Part shown: positions 1-11,152 of the stretch, piece after piece
How positions within the stretch are numbered: position 1 is the stretch's first letter
How the letters are laid out: each line of letters starts with the position of its first letter
NCBI GenBank assembly: GCA_022559845.1
Contig: CM040121.1
Span: 572,496,140-572,560,139, forward strand
Reading direction: 5' to 3'
DNA: 64,000 bases
Source: Amorphophallus konjac
Lineage: Eukaryota > Streptophyta > Magnoliopsida > Alismatales > Araceae
Made by a program: the position numbers and the translations under genes
The notes under the pieces: generated by a model
Told to the model about the DNA's origin: nothing
Seen by the model: the letters and a program-made list of their open reading frames with translations, nothing else
Database searches by the model: none

Positions 1-870
1 CACGTTTCTCTCTCTGAGAGAGTCTTAGTCATTCATTTATCATATCATTCATCCATCTTTTAATTCTAAAAGGGGTTTCAATTACCACCAACAAGGTGCG
101 CCTGCGTCCATGTTATTTTCAATATCAATTTCTAAAGAATTGGTACTGCACCACCATCGTCCTCATTTAGTTGTTATTTTTCTTCGTTTGTTCTCGGTGC
201 AGGAATAACCAGTCAAGAAACCCGCTTCCTCAATCGGCTGAGAGAGGAGGAGGAGCAACTCACATGTCCCCAGTTCAAGGATGAAATTCGACCTCCTGTT
301 TTGAGGTACCCGGCTATCATGTCTCTCATCTCATTTTAATTCTTTCCCTTATTATCGTTATTTGTTGTTAAATTTCCACCCTCACCCCTCTCTATTTTGT
401 CTAAAAATAAGTCTATCCTCCCTCTCTTGTTGTTATCATATATCGTTAAATCTTCATTCCCATTCTTTTCTGTTTTGTCTAAAACACGTCTCTCACTCTA
501 CCTATATTTTTCTTAGTGGTTTCTCCTTATATCATAGTATCTTATTCTATCATCTACCTCTCGATTTCTTTCTTCATCTTCTCACGTCTCTCTAAAACAA
601 TATAAAAAATATAAAAAAAAATAAAAGTAACAAAACCCCAAAGAAAATTAATAACAAAAGATAAAATAAAACCAAAAGAATAATAAAAATCAGGGTAACC
701 AAAGAAAGCTCTCTTCGTCGGCCGGCCGACCGAAGAGGAAGAGAGAACTCGCACTGCTCCGGCTCTGACGGCGAATGCGATCACAGTTCTTTTTTGTGGG
801 GTTCTCAGCCCCAGGCGATCACATCCCCTCCCCCTTCCTTTTCCGTCACTTTCTCCTTTTATTTAAACCC
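1..870. other. no gene recognised; CT-rich and AT-rich spacer
   Basis: I see no supported gene. The first 600 bases are rich in CT tracts, and 600-690 is A-rich. Short open frames here are low-complexity. The segment adjoins the tandem array that starts at 871 and may belong to the same repeat. Confidence 0.4.
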
Positions 871-1380
871 CTGCGACGGAAGTAATTCCTCGCGAAGGTG
901 CACGTGACGGAAGTAATTCCTCGCGAAGCCTTTTCATTCTGTCATTTTATTCTTTTAATTTCTGTCTAAACCCTGCGACGGAAGTAATTCCTCGCGAAGG
1001 TGCATGTGACGGAAGTAATTCCTCGCGAAGCCTTTTCATTCTGTCATTTTATTCTTTTAATTTCTATCTAAATCCTGCGACGGAAGTAATTCCTCACGAA
1101 GGTGCACGTTACGGAAGTAATTCCTCGCGAAGCCTTTTCATTCTGTCATTTTATTCCTTTAATTTCTGTCTAAACCCTGCGACGGAAGTAATTCCTCGCG
1201 AAGGTGCACGTGACGGAAGTAATTCCTCGCGAAGCCTTTTCATTCTGTCATTTTATTCTTTCAATTTCTGTCTAAACCCTGCGACGGAAGTAATGCCTCG
1301 CGAAGGTGCACGTGACGGAAGTAATTCCTCGCGAAGCCTTTTCATTCTGTCGTTTTATTCCTTTGATTTCTGTCGAAACC
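871..1380. repeat. 102-bp tandem repeat, five copies
   Basis: Units begin at 871, 973, 1075, 1177 and 1279, a constant 102-bp period with few substitutions. A sixth unit degrades after about 1381. Each unit contains two copies of a 22-bp motif beginning GACGGAAGTAATTCCTCGCG, followed by a T-rich spacer, so the array has two levels. It looks like a minisatellite inside, or at the edge of, a retroelement. Confidence 0.9.
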
Positions 1381-1977
1381 CCGCGGAGAGTAATACCTCG
1401 CGGTGGTCTTATGTATGTACATATAATATTTATTATTTATGCTGCAATAAAAATCCCGTAAGGCCAATGTCTTGCGGTGGTCTTAATATGTACATATATA
1501 TTCATTATTGCTGATAGTATTATATTGCTGTTAGAACCCCACAAAGACCAATGTCCTGTGGTGGTGCGTCTTGGTTCGTATTGTCCTTGTAATTGTCTGG
1601 AGAATGATATTCCATTGCAATCTCTGAGTCTTCGTGCCTCCCCATTTCTGTTACTTAGATTCTCAGATTTTTCGGTATATGAAAAATTACTCGTGGAACG
1701 GTAAGTCACGTTTACCGGGAAGGGGTCAGTTTGCACGAGAGGGTCTTCCGACCCCTATCTCCGCCACGTACCGGAGTTCGTTTCGCATCCTTCTTTCCTT
1801 TCTCTCCTTTATTTTCTTTCTCTTCTTGAGTTGATCTCGTCATTTCCATCTCTTAGGACAGACGAGGGTGGACGTCCCTTGCCGTCTCCACCTCTCTGGC
1901 AATCATCTTTTCATCATTACTTTGCATCATTGTTTCTTTCCCTCGAGGGTGGACGACACTCTTTTGCCGTCTACAAT
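1381..1977. repeat. degenerate repeats between the 102-bp array and the copia fragment
   Basis: From 1381 to about 1570 a looser repeat recurs two to three times: a CCAATGTCTTGCGGTGGT-like motif, then an AT-rich TATGTACATATAT-like stretch. Near 1864 and 1943 a GAGGGTGGACG motif followed by TTGCCGTCT occurs twice. No gene is supported. The copia homology stops near 1978. Confidence 0.5.
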
Positions 1978-3979
1978 CGGTTCTCGACTCAAGCTTATCA
2001 CTCTCGTTCTTCTTTACATGAGCAGGACACCCCCAAATTTTAATGTGATTAAAATTTGGTTTCCTGCCCTTCCATATCTCATATGGTATAGAAGGAACTG
2101 ATTTACTTGAGATCCTATTCAATAAATATGCTGCAACCTCTAATGCATAGTCCCAGAGAGACAAGGGTAGTCTTGACATAGACATCATGGATCGGACCGT
2201 GTCTAACAAGGTCATGTTTCTCCTCTCGGATACACCATTATGATGTGGTGTATACGGTGGAGTCCACTGAGAAACTATTCCATGGTCCTTAAGATAAGAA
2301 GTGAATTCATGGCTTAAGTATTCACCTCCTCGATCCGATCGAAGACCCTTAATACTTTTGCCTGTCTGTTTCTCTACTTCATTCTTGTAATCCTTAAACT
2401 TCTCAAAGGCTTGTGACTTATGTCTCATTAAATACACATAGCCATATCTAGAGAAGTCATCAATAAAAGAAATGAAATAGAGATAACCTCATTTTGCTTC
2501 TATGGACATGGGTCCAAACACATCCGAGTGTATGAGCTCGAGAAGGTCAACAACCCTCTCACCATGTCCACCAAAGGGAGCCTTGGTCATTTTCCCCATG
2601 AGACACGACTCACATGTATCAAATGGCTTGTATTCGAACGAATTCAAATACCCATTTGAGTGTAAGTGAGAGACTCTTTTCTCACCTACATGACCAAGTC
2701 TGCAATGCCATAGATATGCAGAATTCACTTCATCAGCATTGGAAACTTGCATAACATCAGAACGTGTATCTAATACATATAGACCATTGACTAATGAACC
2801 ATTGGCTACCATCAAACAATTATTCATTATAGAGCACCCAGTGCTATTAAAAGTCAATGTATATCCAATGTTATACAAACCAGAGATTGAAATAATGTTC
2901 TTAATAATATTAGGAACATAATAACAGTCATTCAGCTCCAGAATGACTCCTGAAGGTAAACTGAGGCGTGCAGTCCCGACAGCTTTGACAGAAACTAAAG
3001 CTCCATTGCCCATCCTCAGTTCAATCTCCTTTTTGCCTAGTCGCCTTCTATTTGCCAGCACCTGCATAGAATTACAGATATGAGATGCACATCCAGTATC
3101 CAATACCCATGATGTGGATTCCATATATGACAAATTAAGGTCTATGAAAAAAATACCTTCATTTAGAATTGCCTTGCAATTCCTTTTCCAATGCCCAGTT
3201 TCCCCGCATCGAAAATATTTGTCTTCCTTTTCATTCTTCTTGCCCTTCCCTTTGTCAACTTTGGCGAGTTGCTTACCCGTGGCCTTTTTCTTTCCCTTCC
3301 CTTTGTTACTCGCGGTGGATATTTGAGAGGCATTCCTTTTCTTGTTGGCCCGGCCAACAATCATTACAGATGAAGATGGTTTATCTTTCTACATGGTTCC
3401 TTCAGCACTCTTTAACATATTGAGCAGCTCTGGGAGAGTTGCTTCAATCCTGTTCATGTTTAAGTTCATGATGAAGGAAGAAAAGGAATCGGGCAATGAC
3501 TGGAGTATAAGATCAATACATAGTTCAAGATCCAACTTGAACCCCAATGCATTGAGTCTTTCAATCCACTCCATCATTTTCAGTACATGGGCCTATACTG
3601 ATGAACCCTCAGACATCCGTGTCCTGAAAAGCCTTTTGGAGATGTCATACCTCTCAATCCTACCCTGCCCCCCGAAGAGCTGGCGTAGATTGAGAAGTAT
3701 ACTTCTACAATCAGTCTTTTCGAATTGCCTCTACAGCTCGGGAGCTATAGAGGCCAACATGTAACATTGGGTAAGGGAGGAGTCCTCAGACCACTTGGCA
3801 TAAGCCAGTAACTCACCCTCGTCGGCATCAGGAGCTGGCTCAGAATGAACCGTGTCCAACACGTACGCAATCTTTTCGGCGGTAAGGACTATGCGTAGAT
3901 TACGCAGCCAATCCGAGTAGTTCGGTCCAGTTAAGCGATTTGCATCCAAGATGCCGCGGAGGGGGTTGGACGACGACAT
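1978..3979 (-). pseudogene. copia gag-pol pseudogene (gag, zinc knuckle, protease, integrase)
   Basis: I take the start at 3979, where the gag opens MSSSNPLRGIL. A single reading frame then continues to about 1978. Visible in order: a UBN2-type gag, a CCHC knuckle (CGETGHWKRNC) near 3190, the protease active site LDTGCASHIC near 3090, the pre-integrase HxxxxH-CxxC region near 2600-2700, and the integrase core with D (HSDVFGPM), D (RSDRGGEY) and E (NGVSERRN). The same frame is broken by stop codons at 3731-3733, 3593-3595, 3389-3391 and 2489-2491. No frameshift is needed between the parts. The gene ends in the middle of the integrase, so it is dead by both nonsense and truncation. Confidence 0.9.
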
Positions 3980-4162
3980 TGTAATCTGGATAAGAAATAA
4001 AAGATAACTTAGCATGTGTTCAAATTCTAACTTAGATGTGGTTTTCCATCTTAGTTAGTCCCACTATTTTTCGATCGAACTATATAACCCTCAGTATATA
4101 GAACGGGAGATCAGCGAGATCAACCTAGTGGGTCGGAATCCCAATGAGACTAATGAACGACC

Positions 4163-4446
4163 TTGTGGAAAGCACAACAAGCCATACACCATCTTAAGGG
4201 CAGACAAGCATTTGCATCTAATACAATATCCGATATTCGGCCCCCGAGAAATCATCCCATTGTGGAAAGCACAACAAAGGATATTCTCGGTTAGATCTAA
4301 CCATCATTACAACATAGCAATGAGTTCATGACCCGACCCTTGTGGAAAGCACAACAAAGCCAAGTTCAATTCCTCACCCCATTGAGGTCAAGCCTTGGAG
4401 TTTAATCCCGCCCCCAAACTCATGGACCTTGTGGAAAGCACAACAA
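4163..4446. repeat. four dispersed identical 18-mers in the copia leader
   Basis: TTGTGGAAAGCACAACAA occurs exactly at 4163-4180, 4260-4277, 4340-4357 and 4429-4446. The spacing is 97, 80 and 89 bp and the sequences between are unlike one another. The motif is itself partly inverted (TTGTG...CACAA). The role is unknown. Confidence 0.9.
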
Positions 4447-7400
4447 ATCCATGAAATGAAGACGTTCATTCACTCCATAATGATGGAGGGCCACGACGAC
4501 TCCTAGAGCCACGCTTACCAGATCTAAAATTTAATCGCGAGAGAATTTAATTTTATCTTGATCTCACCCTAGGTGGTAATATAAATATATCCAATATATT
4601 TACCGTACCTAGTAGTTTGCACAAAGTAAATGCATCCAATGCAAAATTAAACGCAAGTGATCATGGACTTTAACCCTAATGTAACTAAGACATCCGGCCC
4701 GCTTCCGAAGCAACTGGATCGTACTCGTCGGGTGTGCTCCGCCTTTCAAACTCCGACGTCGCATTAATTACAACTTTTACACGGTACGCAGGTCGGAAAA
4801 ATTAAATTACATGTGACTCAAACTCCAGCAGCCCTTAGGGCGAGTACAACAATTGAGGAAGATAGAAGTACATTAGAATTTCAACAGAGAGAGAAAGGAG
4901 GTTCGCAGACCCCAATTAATTACATTAATCCAAGTCCATGATCACTTGCCAACCCATTCAAATAAAATCAATCAAGGGTTATTTTCTGAAATAATCCTTA
5001 CTTTTGAATTTAAAAATGGGATGTGCAAACAAAAATAGGCTAGCTTTGTTTAATTTTAAAAATCGAAGCATGATTAACTAAAATTAAGCAGACAAGCAGG
5101 CCAATACAAGGTAAATAAAGTAGAGCACGTAAAGAACCATCATTTTCTACAGGGGCATCTGATTGAGATAATTAATTAAATTTAAATTTAAATTTAATTA
5201 TCTAATAATCAAATTTAAATTCAAAATTTAAACATGTCAATAATTTAAATTTAAATTCAAACTAATTATCTAATAATTTTGTTTGAAAATAAATTTAAAA
5301 TAATGCAATTATCCTCAATTAGCAATTTTCTAAAATTTAAAATTTCAATGTAACAATTATCTAATAATTAAAATTCAAATAATTAAATTTTTCACATTTA
5401 ACTTCAATAAAATTCAAAATTTGAAAAATTTTAATTATCTAATAATTAAAAAATTAAAAAATAAAATTTACTGAAGTAACTTCAATTATTACCATTTTAT
5501 CTCAAGGTAAATAGTAATTATCTCACCTCGGTAAATTCAAATCGGTTAAATAAAATTTACCATTCGACATTTACTATTGAGATAATACTATTTAACTTAT
5601 GAAATAAAATTCGATTTAATTTACAGTGCATTTCTATATATATATTGATGCGGGACGAGACCACGGACACGACAACAGTCCTCGGACTCTAGAGGAGCAC
5701 ATGATTGTCCCTTAACGAGGGAAGCGTCGGACGTGCACGGTTGAGAAACCGGCAAGAGCTAGGGTGGTCAATTCTCTTTTGTGCCCGGATCGGGTCACGG
5801 GACGGTAACGCTCTCTCTCTCGCAGCAGAGGTGATATGAAAATACAGCGAGTTAGGTCCTAAAACATGCTCTCTAGCAGTGGCATAAACAAGCATATATG
5901 AAAATAAGCGAAATGCCAAGCAAGGAGCGAATACGATACCTCCACGCGCTCGGCGTGGGGAAGACGGACCCGGCCGAAACTCGTACTCCCGGAACAATAA
6001 TACACAATATTACAGCAATACAAGTCGCTGCCCACTCCACGCAGGGAGGTAAATGGCTACACAAATGGACCCGGGAGGACCGAATTCGGGTTGACGGGCG
6101 ACTTCTCGCGTCTCTTCGGCAGCACCTGAACTTGTGACTGTGGGGCCCACGTGCTGTCCGAAGGGACCGTGTGGGACCCGGTGGCACCACTGTAGTGGGG
6201 ACACTTGGGAAAGCGTTCCCTGGGCTGGCGGCACGCTGGAACGGCAACCGAAGGTCGCGCGGCTCCGTTCGGCACCGGTCGGAATAACCGGCCACGGATC
6301 TGCACTTTCTGTTTTTCAGCGCGCGCTCCGGCGAGAATGGACGCTGCGATCAGCCCCGATGTCGGATTGACACGAAATGGGCGCCGTTGGAAAGCTCTCT
6401 TGAAGTCCTTCAACCTAGGCCTGGAGATCGGACCTAGATCTGCACGGATCTTGGCTTTAATGAATTTTTGAGTTTCTATTGTACAGTGACTGGACTCTCA
6501 GATCTATACGGAACTTGTCTGTAAACTGCCATTGACCGCGAGGTAGATGTCTGATTCAGCTCCTAAGATCTTCATCAAAGTTGTAGGAATTTGAACAGGG
6601 AAGACGGCAATAGTTTTTGTGAAAAGTTTTGAGGTGGCTACGAATTGTTATGAATTTTCTACTAGCAGTGGGTCGGATCTAGAAACTGGCTGACAACACT
6701 GTAGCTGTAGAAGAACACGAATTTTGAAAATGGATAGAAGGCCGATCAAATATTAATAAAATTCATGGAGTGAGGGGTTGATGGACAGAACTCTCAGGAA
6801 AATTGGGAGGATTTGAAAAAATCAAAAAGGTGGTCGGAGATGGGAAACTGAGAGCTGCTGTCACTGCAGACAGAGACAAGACAGATCTGGGAGTGAAAGA
6901 TGAACGAAAATAAAAAATTACTAAACGATGGAATTTGGTCGTTAAAATTTAGGTGGAGGTGGGTATTCAAGGTAAGAACACACCCTCAAAATTTCAGCTT
7001 CAGATCTTCACGTGGGGGAGAGCAAGAATTCGTGGAAGACACCTCTATCCAGCAGGATAGAACCTTGAAGATGACTCCACGGCGGCTCGAAGGCGGCACG
7101 AACGGCGACGGCGGCGGCACAGATGATCACCAAAGATAGAGGGGAGGGGATTGAAGATAGATCCACTCTAGAATTTGGGGTTGGAGGAGATGAACACCAG
7201 GGGAGGGGAGGGGCTCAAGAATCACTCTTGATTTTTCAACAATTTTCTCTTCATTAATGCCAACAAATGGAAAATACAACCTTTTATATGCTAGGTATCA
7301 AATCTAATGTAGACCCTTGGATCTAGGGATGGGGGATGGATGGCTGGGATTAAGTGTGATTAACACACCAAAAATAATAAAATAATGAGGGGAGAGGGGC

Positions 7401-7817
7401 GCCCCCTTGACCAAGGTAAAGGTTGGAATGGGTAGGTGGCCTACCTTTGAAAATTTGACCCCTTTGTCTCCCATGTGGTCAATTGGCATTCAACCCTTCT
7501 AGATGGCCACCTAGGATGGTTGACCAGCCCCACATAGGTGACATGGACCAATGGGAAAGGGCTGAGGGCCCCCTAGCTGGACCTACTACACAATTGCCAC
7601 ACAATCCATGGGAATGACTCATTGGCTTATAAAGTCGTACATTTGCGTACATATTTTTCCAAGGATATAAACACAAAGTAAAAGGACATAAATGTAAAAG
7701 AAAATGTACAGGCTCGGCGTCGATTCCCATCATATATCCTATATATATATAATTATCTTAGCACTTATAAATTTAAAAAAATAAAAAAGCAATTTTTTTT
7801 AAATTTAAAAAAAATAT
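4447..7817 (-). other. long leader or nested insert of the copia element; no gene
   Basis: No protein family is recognised. The stretch 5160-5640 is extremely AT-rich, with alternating AAATTTAAATTT blocks. The stretch 5640-7250 has ordinary composition. On the minus strand a TATA-like GCATATAAAAGG lies near 7280-7292, followed by a long leader-like sequence. This might be a second promoter or the remains of another LTR. Open frames here show no recognisable domain. Confidence 0.4.
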
Positions 7818-7990
7818 CAGCGGGTCAACCCCGCGCGCGTGGGCTGTGCCCGCGCGCGCGGAAGTTGACCTCCCGCGTTGCGGGCGCCCGCTTGCGGGCT
7901 CCCGCCACGCGGTGCCCCGCGTGGGTGGCGCCCGCCCACGCGGGTGCGCCCGCCCACACACTGTGCCTAGCGGCGCAGTGCGCCCGACGA
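7818..7990. repeat. GC-rich block with nested short inverted repeats
   Basis: A block of about 170 bp made almost wholly of CGCGCG, GCGGGC and CCCGC words sits between A/T tracts of very low GC. Short inverted words such as CCGCGCGCG and GCGGGCGCCCGC give it a strong tendency to fold. It lies downstream of the primer-binding site on the element's own strand, so it would be in the leader RNA. Confidence 0.6.
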
Positions 7991-8160
7991 CGATAATAAA
8001 TAAATATATATTTTTTTAAAAAAAAATTGTGCTGCCCTGATGCCCAGCATCCAGGAAGAACAGAAATGCCCAGCACTCCTGTCTATAAATAATAATTGAA
8101 GATTTAGATTGCCCCTAAAACATGGTTCAAAACGGCAATAAAACACCGACCAGAGTGCGA

Positions 8161-8177
8161 ACCTGGCTCTGATACCA
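8161..8177 (-). other. primer-binding site of the copia element
   Basis: The minus strand reads TGGTATCAGAGCCAGGT, matching the 3' end of plant initiator methionine tRNA as used by many LTR elements. It lies one base from the LTR end at 8179. It fixes the element's orientation as minus. Confidence 0.9.
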
Positions 8178-8178
8178 C

Positions 8179-9741
8179 TGTAAGGTTTCGCACAGCACTA
8201 TCGGGCAACGCAGCGGATACAAAAAATTTATTTGCCCGATCCGGTGCTATGGAAAGCTTAATCTGTGCTCTAATCGGTGTTTCTAAGACCCTAATTACGG
8301 GTTGCGTGTTTCACCTTGCGCGGAACGACGCTGTCCGCGATGTCCGATGCAGAATATCGAGCCGCACAACTGTACGGCCTCTAGAGCAGATCCGCACGGA
8401 CCCTTGCGCAGCGACGGTACCTCCCCGGCCCTTTTTCACCTTCTGTAGAAAGAGAGCAAGAGGGAGGAAAGGGGAGGAGCTAATCCTCCTCTTAAGCCTT
8501 AATGCCGGCTAAGCCTAAGAGTTGGAACAAGAAGCTCGAATGAGCTTCACGTATGATATATATATATATAGTTTAGGCTTATTAGAAAATGGCTCTAAAG
8601 GACCGAAACTGTATATGTGTCCTATCTCATATTATACATATGTATTAAGCTCCATTTACACTCATTTCCAAAATGAATTAAATAGAAATAATACATACAT
8701 TTGTATAATAATAATCCGTCACCCAAGAATCCATTGTGTGTGATCCTCTAGACCCATAGTCACTATAGTTGAAGGCCCATTAACTTCTAATTCCCAATTA
8801 GAAGTAAATTAAACGTATTCTTCGCTTCTACTATAGCCGAAGAATAGTTTAATTTATTCCGAACCTTTGATCACGTTGGGTCAAGCAAATCCGCGTGATC
8901 CTAGAGGACGCCGGGTTTAAAACCAGCCTGTCTGGAACCTGTGAGTCCACAGTTACCGTATCGATTTAATCCCTCGCTCCTTCTATGAGTCTGGTACGAT
9001 AGAGGGTATGGTTTCTGTCAAACCCCATGATCGTGCCATTTGACTACGACCTCCTTAAAGTGTATGACGTCCGTTCTAAACGAACTCACACGACCCTGGC
9101 CAGGGATTTAACAGAGCGTCAATGTCATGACCCATTAACTGTCTGATATATACCCAACAGTGAGCGATCCCTTCTTGACCATTGATGATCTTCACACGTA
9201 TCATGGAGTGGTTAACGACTCGGCAACTCATGACTTATGGTTAAAGTCACTTAGCCAAGTGATTAAACCATTCCAATCATCGTGTAAGATCCGATCAATG
9301 TCTCAGGTCAAAGGACCAATGATGCTACCGAGACAGTTGGATCTTCAGTTGACATTAGGTATAATCAACCATCTGAAGATCCAATAGCGGATCAGTTCAG
9401 TGTACATCCTCCAAGGACATACACCTACACATATGTGTTGGTGCCCCGCACCAATGACCATGAGACTGGTCACTGACACATCATGTGTACTGGTTTAATA
9501 GGTAATCAAAGTCCCCGAGTGATTACCCTCCAACCAGGAACAGTTTAAGGCATGTGTACATGTAAAGTCAATCTCATGTTCGAGATCCCATCTCGAGCTG
9601 ACTTTACAATCACATATCCTAGGGACAACGTAAAGTAACACAATCGCATATTTACGCTCAAATACCACTTTATTAATAATGAACAAGATCGTACAACTAT
9701 TGGGCCTACCCGACCCGAAATTGACCTGTAGCACACCAACA
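8179..9741 (-). repeat. 5' LTR of the copia element (1563 bp)
   Basis: On the minus strand it starts TGTTGGTGTGC and ends CTTACA, giving the canonical TG...CA ends, and it is followed by the primer-binding site. The partner LTR is absent because the element is truncated at the left, so neither identity nor target duplication can be measured. No gene is seen inside it. Confidence 0.8.
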
Positions 9742-10732
9742 CTAACACAACATCCCTCTCATGTGCTAGAGAGAGATAGATGTGCAGAGAGACAACGAGA
9801 GAGAGGGAGGGAGACGGCAAGAGAGGGTGTTGCAGCCTTCGTTGGTGCCAGTTAAAGAGAGAAAGAGAGAGAGAGGAGGTGGTGGTCCTCCTTGCCATCA
9901 GGCTATTGTCAGGCACCTTGATCCCCGCCTTCATAGTGTCCCCTCTCCCCAGCATTGGGTTCCCAATAGCCATGGGTGCCCTCCTCGTCGTCGCTACCGT
10001 CCTCGGAGCCATCGGAGCCCACTCCAAGTTCCATTATGCACAAGGGAGGGAGAGGGTAAGAAGGAGGAGAGGGAAATGGTGAACTGTCTAGGGGTAAAAA
10101 TCTAATCTCATGTGAGTGAGTCACCATTGTTCAGCATATGACCCACATGATGTAACCTTAGGGGCATGACAGTTAGGAGATTTGAGGGGTATTTGGATAC
10201 ATTCTATAGAAATAGAGATATAAAGATAATATTTGGACCGTACATTATGATGTGATGATGTGACTGTCAAGACCTGTGCCCAACAAGGAAGAGGCCTCAG
10301 GTACGAGTTTGGACTCCCCTCGTGGGGAAGCCAACTCCCTTGGATTTCGGGTTTTCCAATGGAGGTGGCCTAGCTATTGACTTTAACTTTTCTATGCATT
10401 TGGAGGGTTCGCATGTAGGCACCTACCTTGATGTGTTAGGAGATATTTATTGGAACACTAATATATTTTCTAGTATTATGTTTCTCCTCTATGTTTTTTC
10501 TCACGATATTTTTTTTAAAAAAAGATAATATTTGAAAATTTTAAGAATATATAGTAGATTTTATTTATAGCACAACTTTCGCATGAGCCCGTACGAAAAT
10601 TACAATAACACAGCAGTTTAAAAGGAGCGGGTTGTGAGGAGCTCGTGACCTAAAAGGTGACACCTTTGATCTTCTTCTTTACCATCTTCGACTTCCCCCT
10701 TAAACCCTACTTCACCACGCACGCTTGTCGCC
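9742..10732 (+). promoter_or_regulatory. upstream region of the PEP-like gene
   Basis: This interval separates the copia LTR from the first codon of the KH gene. 9756-9880 is GA-rich. The last 110 bases look like a 5' leader, ending in a good start context (GTCGCCATGGCC). I do not see a convincing TATA box. A hydrophobic open frame at about 9890-10030 (+) is of uncertain meaning and is described among the findings. Confidence 0.5.
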
Positions 10733-11152
10733 ATGGCCACCGAGAAAGCTGGCAGCGTCGCCTCCGGGGTGGCTGCTGTTGAGGCAGCTGGGCCCGATGC
10801 GGACAACGCCGCCGCCGAGGCTTCGCCTCCGTCCCAGGTGGAGGAGGTGGAGGAGGAGGAAGAAGAGGTGGAGGAAGAAGTAGAGGAGGAGGAGGAGGAG
10901 GAGGAGGAGGATGCGGCGGGAGAGGGGGATGCGCAGGCGAAGGCCGAGGTGGTGCCGGAGGCGGCCGCTCCGGCGGGGGAGGCGAAGAAGTGGCCGGGGT
11001 GGCCCGGGGACAGCGTGTTCCGGATGATCGTGCCGGTGCTGAAGGTGGGGAGCATCATCGGGCGGAAGGGGGAGCTCGTCAAAAAGATGTGCGAGGAGAC
11101 CCGGGCGCGCATCCGCATACTCGAGGGGGCCATTGGCACCTCGGACCGTATC
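10733..11152 (+). CDS. PEP: PEP exon 1 (acidic N-terminus and first part of KH1)
   Basis: Codes residues 1-140, ending in phase 0 at GTSDRI, with donor GTGGGT at 11153. The exon is strongly GC-rich. The acidic run (about 10841-10912) is a purine-rich GAG/GAA tract that could vary in length. KH1 begins near residue 95 ([16 protein letters not shown]). Confidence 0.93.

Larger units (their letters stand above)
1978..9741 (-). mobile_element. truncated Ty1/copia LTR retrotransposon
   Basis: Read on the minus strand the order is LTR (9741-8179), a primer-binding site next to it, a long leader, then gag, CCHC knuckle, aspartic protease, GAG-pre-integrase and integrase. The protease-before-integrase order and the protein motifs are those of Ty1/copia. 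Homology ends inside the integrase at about 1978. Reverse transcriptase, RNase H and the second LTR are missing, so the element is truncated and non-functional. The distance from the primer-binding site to gag, about 4.2 kb, is unusually long and may hide a nested insertion. Linking the LTR to this gag-pol is inference from orientation and order. Confidence 0.75.

Noticed and set aside
4163..4446. CRISPR-like repeat with spacers
   Set aside because: Spacing is irregular, only four repeats, and the context is a plant retrotransposon leader.
6057..6471. Overlapping frames of 74-140 aa on both strands
   Set aside because: Moderately GC-rich sequence open in several frames at once; no recognisable domain, and it lies within the putative copia leader.
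8161..8177. tRNA gene fragment
   Set aside because: Only the 3' end complement is present, placed exactly beside an LTR; it is a primer-binding site.
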